Below, one piece after another: positions 43,901 through 55,900 of a stretch of DNA of 64,000 bases. Below the pieces are notes generated by a model. It saw nothing but the letters and a program-made list of their open reading frames with translations, was not told where the DNA came from and made no database searches. The first letter of the stretch is position 1. Every line of letters begins with the position of its first letter. Both the position numbers and the translations under genes were made by a program. This DNA comes from Tubiluchus corallicola (lineage: Eukaryota; Priapulida; Priapulimorpha; Priapulimorphida; Tubiluchidae), in NCBI GenBank assembly GCA_030141605.1, contig JAQGDQ010000764.1, positions 36,249 to 100,248 of the forward strand, in the 5' to 3' direction.

Positions 43901-46900
43901 ATGTGTTTTGTAAAGTAAAGCAAAGCTGCACACTTAAGATTAAGTATCTCTGTTTTTCAGCCAAATTTACTTGCTTCTGGTGCAAGTGATTCAGAAATAT
44001 ATATATGGGATCTGTGCAACTTGGGAACACCAATGACACCTGGTGCCAAATCTCAGGTACAGCATTTACAATTATTTTTAAGCTTTTATTTTCAAATACC
44101 GTGGAGGGTTAGGACTTTTGGAGAAGCAGTGTTCATATGTAGTATCAAAATGTTTTAATAGTGCATCACATAAAGAAAGGTATATCAATCAGTGTTTTAT
44201 GGAAATGGTGTTTGTGCAAACAGAATTTTGAAAATGGATTACTCTTGAAATTAATAGTTAGCCATCATTTAATAAGCGCGTGATAATTATTGACCAAGTT
44301 AATTTTTTTTATTAATAAAGATACAATAACTTGAGATACTAGTTGTTCTTTTCAGTAAATTCATGTTTATGTATGTAGAGAGAGACAATAACAGAAGAGA
44401 GAGAGAGAGAGAAAGAGGGAGGGAGGGAGAGAGAGGGGGAGGGGGAAAGGGTGGGGGAGAGAAGGTGGTAAAGGGAGGGAGAGGGAGAGACTGACAGAGG
44501 AGAGGAGAGGAGGGTGAACGGTTAAGAAAATACGAGAGAAATGTGTCACTGCTTCACGAATAGCCTTAAAAGCATTCTCAGTAACTGAGCACTTACTTAG
44601 AAGAAAGTTTACAACGGTCATTAAGATATCAGAAAAGCTTTTTTTCTTTTTTAAATTGCGCTTGTCTTGCTACTTTAAAATATTTACAATATCAGAGTTT
44701 ATGTGGTGGCAGTACTGGCTGCATTTAAAATATCTGTCGTGTTTACAACCATTCTTTTCAAACTGCATATTTCAGCCTTCAGATGACAGGACATGTGTCG
44801 TGGAATCTGTCGTGTTAATAACCATTCTTTTCAAACTGCATATTTCAGCCTTCAGATTAGGTGACATGCGTGTCATGGAATCTGTCGTGTTAATAACCAT
44901 TCTTTTCAAACTGCATATTTCAGCCTTCAGATGACGTGACATGTGTGTCATGGAATCTGTCGTGTTAATAACCATTATTTTCAAGTTGCATATTTCAGCC
45001 TTCAGATGACGTGACATGCGTGTCATGGAATCTGTCGTGTTAATAATCATTCTTTTCAAACTGCATATTTCAGCCTTCAGATGACGTGACATGTGTGTCA
45101 TGGAATCGACAAGTTCAACACATTTTAGCGTCTACATTCATGTCCAGATGTGTGGTCTGGGACCTGCGCAAGAATGAACCTATCATCAAAGTCAGCGACA
45201 GTACTGCTAGGGTATGTCAGTCTGAATTAATTTCATTTTTTATTAAAACAACAAGTTTCATTTACTGTGCCCATTAGCAAGTTTTCTAAATTAGAAAATG
45301 TGGCTAAGTTTTCACACAGAATTTACTCTGTATAAATACTCACATAGTACTCAAAAAGACTGTTTTCCGCGAATGGAAATAAATGGTCCATTGGGTATTG
45401 AACAGATGTGGCTAAGTTTTCACATAGAATTTACTCTGTATAAATACTCACATAGTACTCAAAAAGACTGCTTCCCACGAATGGAAATTAATGGTCCGTT
45501 GTGTATTGAACAGATGTGGCTAAGTTTTCACATAGAATTTACTCTGTATAAATACTCACATAGTACTCAAAAAGACTGCCTTCCACGAATGGAAATAAAT
45601 GGTCCGTTGTGTATTGAACAGATGTGGCTAAGTTTCCACATAGAATTACTCTGTATAAATACTCAAATAGTACTCAAAAAGACTGCTTCCCACGAATGGA
45701 AATAAATGATCAGCTGTGTATTGAACAGATGTGGCTAAGTTTCCACATAGAATTACTCTGTATAAATACTCACATAGTACTCAAAAAGACTGCCTTCCAC
45801 GAATGGAAATAAATGGTCCGTTGTGTATTGAACAGATGTGGCTAAGTTTTCACATAGAATTTACTCTGTATAAATACTCACATAGTACTCAAAAAGACTG
45901 CTTCCCACGAATGGAAATAAATGATCAGCTGTGTATTGAACAGATGTGGCTAAGTTTCCACATAGAATTACTCTGTATAAATACTCACATAGTACTCAAA
46001 AAGACTGCCTTCCACGAATGGAAATAAATGGTCCATTGTGTATTGAACAGATGTGGCTAAGTTTTCATATAGCATTTACTCTGTATAAATACTCACATAG
46101 TACTCAAAAAGACTGCTTACCACGAATGGAAATAAATGGTCAGTTGTGTATTGAACAGGGATGGCTAAGTTTTCACATAGAATTTACTCTGTATAAATAC
46201 TCACATAGTACTCAAAAAGACTGCTTCCCACGAATGCAAATAAATGGTCAGCTGTGTATGAACATAGTGAAATTTACCTATGTTAAAATATTCCATAGAG
46301 GAATTTGAACTCGGTGTTTGGTACATGAGTTATAATACATGAACGCAAGTACTAGAATGACTTATTCAATGCACAAACATAACAAACAAAATTTTAGACA
46401 TTTTCTCTAATACAGGAATGAAACGAATGAAAATATTGAAAAATAACGGCAATACGCAAAAACCGACAGCGACAAAAACTTATGTAGTTGGAAAACTTAG
46501 AATATTTTCCTATCAACCCTACCAACTGAAAAATGCCATGATTTTGTCTAGTCGTACGGGGGGGAAATGTGACCCCGCATTCTGAAACCTGATATACGCA
46601 GGCTGTTAGTCATGAATATCTTTGCATATGTAGTGGCATAATCAGCCGCAAAATGTACAACATTTTACTTTACAAACTAAAGGAGCTTACGAACTTTATT
46701 TATAATTTATTTACTGCTGTATTTCGAGACAAATTTTTTAAGCTCTATGTGAGTTGAAGTATTTCTTGTGCTTTAAGCTGACGTGTAGATGCATGTAGAA
46801 GCTGAATAAAGTAGATGATACATACATGTAGATGATGCAAAAGTAGATGTAGATTTAAGATAGATGATGCAAAAGTAGATGTAGATTCGAGATAGATGAG

Positions 46901-49900
46901 GAAAAAGTAGATATACATTTGAGGTAGATGAGAAAAAATTGGATGTAGAATTAAATAGATGTGAAAAAAGTAGATGTAGATTTAAGATAGATGAGAAAAA
47001 AGTAGATGTAGATTTAAGATAGATGAGAAAAAAGTAGATGTAGATTTAAGATAGATGAGAAAAAAGTAGATGTAGATTTAAGATAGATGAGAAAAAAGTA
47101 GATGTAGATTTAAGATAGATGAAAAAAAAAAAGAAAAAAGTAGATGTAGATTTAAGATAGATGAGAAAAAAGTAGATGTAGATTTAAGATAGATGAGAAA
47201 AAAGTAGATGTAGATTTAAGATAGATGAGAAAAAAGTAGATGTAGATTTAAGATAGATGAGAAAAAAGTAGATGTAGATTTAAGATAGATGAGAAAAAAG
47301 TAGATGTAGATTTAAGATAGATGAGAAAAAAGTAGATGTAGATTTAAGATAGATGAAAAAAAGTAGATGTAGATTTAAGATAGATGAGAAAAAAGTAGAT
47401 GTAGATTTAAGATAGATGAGAAAAAAGTAGATGTAGATTTAAGATAGATGAGAAAAAAGTAGATGTAGATTTAAGATAGATGAGAAAAAAGTAGATGTAG
47501 ATTTAAGATAGATAAGAAAAAAGTAGATGTAGATTTAAGATAGATGAGAAAAAAGTAGATGTAGATTTAAGATAGATGAGAAAAAAGTAGATGTAGATTT
47601 AAGATAGATAAGAAAAAAGTAGATGTAGATTTAAGATAGATGAGAAAAAAGTAGATGTAGATTTAAGATAGATGAGAAAAAAGTAGATGTTCCAAACACT
47701 GACTGAACTGCTGTGTTGCATAGAAGTAGACTTGGCGGCAATTTCAAAATTGTTCCTACAATTTCCTGTGTGTTTTCTGGGTAGATAAAATGTAAGACAG
47801 TTGCCTGGCATCCGGATGTAGCAACACAAATGTGTTTGGCGTCTGAGGATGATCACTCACCAGTGATTCAGTTGTGGGATCTTAGGTTTGCCACGTCGCC
47901 ACTGAAAGTTTTAGAAAATCATCAACGGTATGTTATTGTATTTGCAAGTGTTTGGACGAAAACCATCCGTCTTGGATCCTAAGAAATTCAATATTAACAT
48001 GTTTGTTAAATGTAGGCAATCATTTGGAAGTAAATAGCAGTTATTTTCAATGCTATAGTTCCAATAAAAAAGAATTAATTCCTTTTTGTTATGCAATATT
48101 AATTAAAGGAGAAGAAAAGGCCTAGTTAAAGCAAGTCTCGGAAAATTTTCGCTAAAGAATTATAACGGTTACAGGCAATCTTAAGCGTTTATCAAACTTA
48201 CGTTAAAGGAATTTCCGTGTTTGTTTTCATTTTAAATACTCCCACGAGACTGTCACAGCGGCGCCATATTAGATGGCGTCACAGAACCACAACACAAATC
48301 TTTATAGTACACGTGCTCAGAACTCACTGCGTCTGTGTTCGAATGATGTCATGCCACGTGATCAGTCACATGCTGGCTTTTCAATTGGCGGACTAAATGA
48401 AACATGTCTGCGCCAATGTTTACTGCGGCGGGTGAAATATTTTACAAAAATTGGTGTAAATGCGAAAACGTCAGTACTTTATTTGCTTAAGATTATACTT
48501 AGGTGATATAATTTTCATTGCAATTTTCTGAGACTTACTTTGGTTAGCCATTTTCTTGTCCTTTAAGGCACACAATATCAAAATCAAAGAATAGAATTCA
48601 AATTGTTGGATTAAACATGGACATAATTAGAAAGAAATTCAAAAGAAACTTAAAAATTACCTTATGCAGGAGTCGTCGCTTAATAGACTCACTTTGGGAC
48701 CAACTTGTTTTGACCCAATTAACCGATTGAACCTATTGACTGATGGGTGTAGTATTACTGCTATAGAAGTATGAGTCATCAGCTTACTATGCACTGCAAG
48801 GGCTTTTAATGAATTTTAGAAACGAAGTAATGCCTAAATTCCTTTGTGCAGTTAAAAATAAGAAAAAATATTTTAAAATATTAATTTATACAAGTGTATT
48901 AACAATAAATTAAAAAGCAGCTGGAACATCAGCCTTTTCCTCACCATGGATACGTTTGTACGCGATGTTTTCACGCTTTTTCCATCGCTGAAACCAGATG
49001 TCACTCATCTGTTGCAACAAAATCTTCCTTTCCCATTTTCTTTGCCAGATCTTCTGCTTCCTGGCGCATTAATGGAGCGTTCACTCGAGCATCTTTTTCT
49101 CTTGAGTTTGTAAACCACACTTTTAACGGTGACTCCACAGTCTTTTCCTGTGCATCGCCTCTTAGATGCTAGATTCTCATTTTGGCTTGCTGACTGCTCA
49201 ATTTCAGATCGTTTTTCAATATTCTGCCGAGAGTACCTTGGGAAATGTTCAACTGCGCTGCTGCACACCTCTGCCCCATCTCTGGAAGTTTACTGTACTG
49301 CTCTAAAATTTTCAGTTTCTCCTTAACTGTTAGATATTTACGCTTATGCTCCATTTTCCATATTTCTCAACTCTATGCCCTTATTTGCTGTATGATATTT
49401 ACTCTTGTAAGTCACAAAGAATACTGGCTGATTACTGTATCTGCATCTTTGACTATTAACTCATTAAACCTGAAAATGTGATTTGCGACTAGAGCATCAA
49501 AAGGAAACTGCTAAGCAAGTGATTAAATGTTTAGCTTCCAGAAATTCTTTGGGTATCAGTGGGCGAGCGGGTAACAGTTTCAAAGCAAAACTGCTACACT
49601 AGCGTACTAGCGCATGATAAATGTACCTGTTTATAAACAAACATGATAGTTTCAACATATATAATGCACAAAAGGGAAGTAAAGATGACATAAAAGTAGG
49701 AAAGGCTCTTTGGGCACATACAAATATCTTATTTTAAGTAGGGGAAGAAAAAATATTGAGTCAATTAAGCAAAGTTATTTGTGTCACTTACCGATAGTTT
49801 TTATGTATATTTGAACAGAAGCGGCCCTTTTCAGGCGTTTTTGAGTCAATTAAGTGGAGTCTATTAACCGTGTGTCTATTAAGTGGCGACTAATATATAT

Positions 49901-52900
49901 GAGATTAAAAAAAGTTCACGTGATAGTTTTGTGTAAGGTAATTTTTTACATTTCTTTTGAATTTCTTTCTAGTCAGATCCACATTTGTTCTGACAATTTG
50001 AATTCTGTTCTTTGATTTTGTAAAGACATACTGTGTGCCTTAGTATTGTAATATCATATCATCATAAGACTGTTGTGTCAATTGTAGACATTGGGCAGGC
50101 AGAATTCAAAAAAAGAAGAAATTCGCCCTCAAGACAGGTAAACGCAGCATTAATCCAGCAAAAAAACTAGACACTGCTATGTCAGTAGCTTGTCAGCACC
50201 ACTTCCGTTTAAATATACAATTCTTTTTGATTTGACTGAAAATGACTGCTTAGTCGAAACATTCGGCCGCGGCTAATAAACATGTTCATTCCTAAAAGCT
50301 GGTTTTTTATGTTGTTAAATTAAATATTAGTCTTTGATCTCTGTTGGGTGAATATAGTGAACAAAGAATTGTTCTTGGTCTCCGACCGACCCGGACACTC
50401 TTGAAAGGACAGTGTTCCCAATTAGACTTTGTCCATGAGTAGCATGTCGTAAATTTGTTCAAGGGTCTGTGTCATTTTCCTTAGTTTGCGTAAAAAGCAT
50501 TCCAGTCCTGTTGTACAAGTTACAAACTGATCCTCTCCCATTGATAATGACTGTCACTGAGGGTGAGATGTTTCTTGTTACATAATATTGCCTACCTATC
50601 ATAGTAATATCAATAAATAATTTTATCTCTATATATTAATGTGCCTTTTTTAAAAAGTCTGGGAGCAAAAACTGTTAATTTTGACATTTTTAGCAATGTT
50701 TGTGCGAAATGTAGAAAATGGGACAGTGTTGTATAGTCTTATAGAAGCTCAAAAGTTTTGAATGGTTAGGTCTGGTTTTTATTTTTTTTTACGTATCCAT
50801 CAAACACTTGGGGTAAAACTAGTTTATTTATCTGATTTGACTGTTTGTTTTAGAGGTATACTAAGCGTAGCCTGGTGTCCACAGGATCCTGATCTGTTAC
50901 TTAGTTGTGGTAAAGATAATCGTATTCTATGCTGGAATCCTAATAGCAATATACAAGGCGGTGAGGTATGTACTAATTAGATTAGATTAGATTAGATTAG
51001 ATTAGAACAATACTCAAATTGATCAATTAACAATTAAAATAACTTTAAACATTCAGACACAAAATTGATGACTAGCTTACCGTTCTGCTGAGAGAAAATA
51101 TTTAGTAGCGAATCCTTGTTAATGTCATTGAAAACAGTCTTGTTTCTGACAAATGCAGCTTTTTCACAGTGGTACAGCATGTGCTCTTCATCCTGAACTG
51201 CACGATTACCACTCAGTGCACAGTCACATGCGTGTGTACAGTGATACAGCATGTGCTCTTCGTCCTGAACTGCACCATTACCACTCAGTGCACAGTCACA
51301 TGCGTGTGTACAGTGATACAGCATGTGCTCTTCGTCCTGAACTGCACCATTACCACTCAGTGCACAGTCACATGCGTGTGTACAGTGGTACAGCATGTGC
51401 TCTTCATCCTGAACTGCACGATTACCACTCAGTGCACAGTCACGTGCGTGTGTACAGTGGTACAGCATGTGCTCTTCGTCCTGAACTGCACCATTACCAC
51501 TCAGTGCACAGTCACATGCGTGTGTACAGTGGTACAGCATGTGCTCTTCATCTTGAACTGCACTATTACCACTCAGTGCACAGTCACATGCGTGTGTACA
51601 GTGGTACAGCATGTGCTATTCGTCCTGAACTGCACCATTACCACTCAGTGCACAGTCACATGCGTGTGTACAGTGGTACAGCATGTGCTCTTCATCCTGA
51701 ACTGCACTATTACCACTCAGTGCACAGTCACATGCGTGTGTACAGTGGTACAGCATGTGCTCTTCGTCCTGAACTGCACCATTACCACTCAGTGCACAGT
51801 CACATGCGTGTGTACAGTGGTACAGCATGTGCTCTTCATCTTGAACTGCACTATTACCACTCAGTGCACAGTCACATGCGTGTGTACAGTGATACAGCAT
51901 GTGCTCTTCATTCTGAACTGCACCATTACCACTCAGTGCACAGTCACATGCGTGTGTACAGTGGTACAGCATGTGCTCTTCATTCTGAACTGCACGATTA
52001 CCACTCAGTGCACAGTCACATGCGTGTGTACAGTGATACAGCATGTGCTCTTCATCCTGAACTGCACGATTACCATTCAGTGCACAGTCACATGCGTGTG
52101 TACAGTGATACAGCATGTGCTCTTCATCCTGAACTGCACGATTACCACTCAGTGCACAGTCACATGCGTGTGTACAGTGGTACAGCATGTGCTCTTCATT
52201 CTGAACTGCACGATTACCACTCAGTGCACAGTCACATGCGTGTGTACAGTGGTACAGCATGTGCTCTTCATTCTGAACTGCACGATTACCACTCAGTGCA
52301 CAGTCACATGCGTGTGTACAGTGGTACAGCATGTGCTCTTCATCCTGAACTGCACGATTACCACTCAGTGCACAGTCACATGCGTGTGTACAGTGGTACA
52401 GCATGTGCTCTTCGTTCTGAACTGCACGATTACCACCCAGTGCACAGTCACATGCGTGTGTATGCCTTGGCATCTGCTTCCATCTTACAGTTTCTGCAAG
52501 AAGTCTACGAGTATACTTTCTTGTTTTTCAATGTTCACATTTTGATATGTTTTCTAACATTTCAAACAAATTGTTCGATAACATCTTTAGCTAACTGTGT
52601 AGTTTAATACTGGTTGCCGAAAACAAACACATATCAGACTGTTCCTGCCTGGTTTAGGGCTGTTGTACTTCAATAGTTAATAGCTACTCGTACGCTGTTC
52701 CTGTGCTTTAATGGTGAAAATCTAATTGCATGTGTTTGATTCTTTACTTTTCCACCAGGTGGTGTATGAATTGCCAACAAGTAATCAATGGAGCTTCGAT
52801 GTTTCCTGGTGTCCAAGAAATCCAGCTATTATATCCGCAGCTGCTTTTGATGGACACATCAATGTATATTCACTAATGGGATCACATGCACAGCTTCACA

Positions 52901-55900
52901 CGAGCCCAAATAAGGTAACACTTACAGTATCGTAATTTTATAGGTTAATATATGTTGCCCAGATTTATTAAGTGTCACTTAATGAAACTCCTCTGCTTCT
53001 TAGTCAAGTTAATTTAATGGGAGTTGTGGCTTACAGTGGTACTATTAATCTCTGTACATAAAATTTTACGTTGTGCAATATATTATATGTATTATGCACT
53101 TTCAGTTTTGTTGTTGTTTTCAGTATACTCGTGGTGTAATTAATTTATTCATGCTTTCATCTGTTAAAGATTGTAAAGCCCTAGTAGTTCATAGATTTGT
53201 GGTTAATAAATTATTATTATCATCATCATCATTATTACTACTATTACTATTGCTATTACTATTGCTATTGCTATTGCTATTACTATTAATATTGCTATTG
53301 CTATTGCTATTGCTATTGCTATTGCTATTACTATTGCTATTGCTATTGTTATTGTTATTACTATTACTATTGCTATTGCTATTGCTATTGCTATTGCTAT
53401 TGCTATTGCTATTACTATTACTATTGCTATTGCTATTGCTATTAATATTGCTATTGCTATTACTATTACTATTACTATTATTATTATTATGAGTCCTTAT
53501 CGATTTTATAGCATTTAAGGAATATGCACTTCGCTTTTAAATTATTCTTGCCCTTGTCTCGTTATTAATTAATTTTACTTTACGAGTTTTTTTTACCAGT
53601 AAATTAAGATTAATAACACTGCAAATTTTCTTTACAAATAGTGGACTAGGTTGCAGTGATTAATTAATTTTAATTAACGAATAATGTGTATGTGACTAAT
53701 TTTAAAGCGAAACACTTAAATGCCATAAAATCTAGGTTGCAAAATCACAAGTTCACTCATATATTTTATCGCTGGCAATATTGCAAGTCCATTTCCTTTT
53801 TATGTTTGCACTTTTGTATTTTTAATTTGAAAGTTATTTTATTCAAGTGTCACTCTCTACTAAACCTCTCGACTCTCACCTTTCACCCACAGCTTCACTA
53901 AATCTACAGAATAGTATTATTTAGTTGTTTGTGAAATCTTGTGTTGTTTATCCGTTCATTTGTTTACCATATTTCCACAGATTGCGGATTCATTTGGCAC
54001 ATCAACAGATCCGTATGCACAGCCACCCGCCCATCAATTAAAACAGCAGCACGAGACTCAAGTACAGGTGTTGAAAAAGCCTCCAAAGTGGCTTCGACGT
54101 CCAGTTGGGGCTTCTTTTGTAGTAAGTGTGTCTGCACATGTTGAATTACATGGCTATGTAACAAAATGGCCGTATGTGACAATAAACTATTACTATTTCT
54201 ACTACTGTTTTCTATAATGAGCGTCGATTTTGATGGCAAGCTTCAAAATAAATATGCTTAGTTAGTTTGTCGTAATGTCCGTGTTATTGTGTCGTAATTC
54301 ATAGTATGCTATACTGATTGTTTAAGTTTGCTTTTTCATTTTTGTATTGTACACAGGGGTATATTAACCAATAGGCTAGTTGGGCTATAGCCTAGGGCGC
54401 CAAAGTTTGAGGTGTGTCACATTTTAGAAAAAAAATTAATTCTCCCCAGAAAATGTGCATACTTTCATGTTCATGTAAAGGGCACATTTTACAACACACC
54501 ACAGGCAGTTACAGTTTGAGCCTCTATATAAGTGCCACTTATAGATGCATGGTATTATACAATAAGCAGCAGTCAACTTGAATATATGCGCTACGCAAAT
54601 AACGACTACATAGAAACTAGGTTAATAGTGTTTCTAATACACCCACAAATAATTGTTTGATCTGCTCATTACAAAAACAATACTAAATTCAATATAGAGA
54701 TGGGCGGGACAAACTTATCAGTGTAGGGCATCGTAAAACTCTCGATACGCCGCTGATTGTACTCCAACAAGAGTGTGTTCTTTGTATAAGTTTTAGTTGC
54801 TACATTTTGAAGAGTAAAAATACAACCTTTTTTGCTACATTTCAATAAAATTCGTGATTCAAAGAGTTAGCAGTGATGGGCATTAAAATACTGGTAAGGA
54901 TGCAGAAACTTGGGCATTGAGCTAAAACTTCTGATTTGCATGTCAAATAGACTTTCCCGAAAAATTCTGGACTTTGAATAAATACGGATTCAGATTTATC
55001 TAAAAAAATCTGGTGCTGCAATATTTGCGATTTTTTGGACTGTAAAAACAGTTAGACTTTTGGGCACAACTAGAAGTGCTTTCCGTTGTTTGAGAGTGTG
55101 TTATAAGCATTGCATTTATGCATGTTTTTCCACAAGATTTTGCTAAAATTGTAAGTACGAAATTTCTGTTGAGAATAAACGCAGTTTGATACGGAAATTA
55201 TTGTAATTTCTCCTAAAATGCAGGTCTTTTTGTTTAAAGTTGGTTTTAATATTTGTGTATCAGTTTTGAGTTGAATTCTTTGAACCATTTATAACATAAG
55301 AAGATTTGATTTGCCATCACTAACTATCACTCATTATGTGACTATCCATTATGTAACTATCACTCATTGTGTGACTATCCATTATGTAACTATCACTCAT
55401 TATGTGACTATCCATTATGTAACTATCAGTCATTATGTGACTATGCATTATGTAACTATCACTCATTATGTGACTATCCATTGTGTAACTATCACTCATT
55501 ATGTGACTGAAAGTTTTTCATTATCTCTGTAGCTTTTGTTTATATTGGTAGTTTGGTGGCAAGCTGGTGTCCTTTGCCAATTCACCTGTCAGTCAAAAGG
55601 ATGCAGCACCTCAGCGCTTGGTAAATATTAGTCAAGTTGTCACGGAAACCGTTCTTTTGGAAAAGTCGAAGCGTTTAGAGACCGCATTGGAGACCGGCGC
55701 CTTTTCGGACTTCTGCTCTGCAAAAATCGAAGCCGGTAAAGATCCGCAAGAGTTAAGCTTCTGGAGATTTTTAAAGGTAACATTGTTCTGCCTGTTGGCA
55801 ACAATGAGTTGTTTCTTTGTTTATTGTAACATTGTTCTGCCTGTTAGCAACAATGAGTTGTTTCTTTGTTTATTGTAACATTGTTCTGCCTGTTAGCAAC

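Noticed and set aside
45298-46308. Overlapping 98-135-codon repeat frames
   Set aside because: Translations of the 107/108-bp minisatellite; length changes of one base break the frame between copies.
41529-52463. CRISPR-like arrays
   Set aside because: The repeats are contiguous tandem units without unique spacers, in introns of an animal gene.
51153-52607. 484-codon and 458-codon plus-strand open frames
   Set aside because: They run through the 72-bp minisatellite; three frames are open at once because the unit is a multiple of three and lacks stops. The minus strand explains the sequence better as LINE-derived.
53073-53492. 139-codon poly-leucine frame
   Set aside because: Translation of a TTA/TTGCTA microsatellite in SEC31 intron 8.
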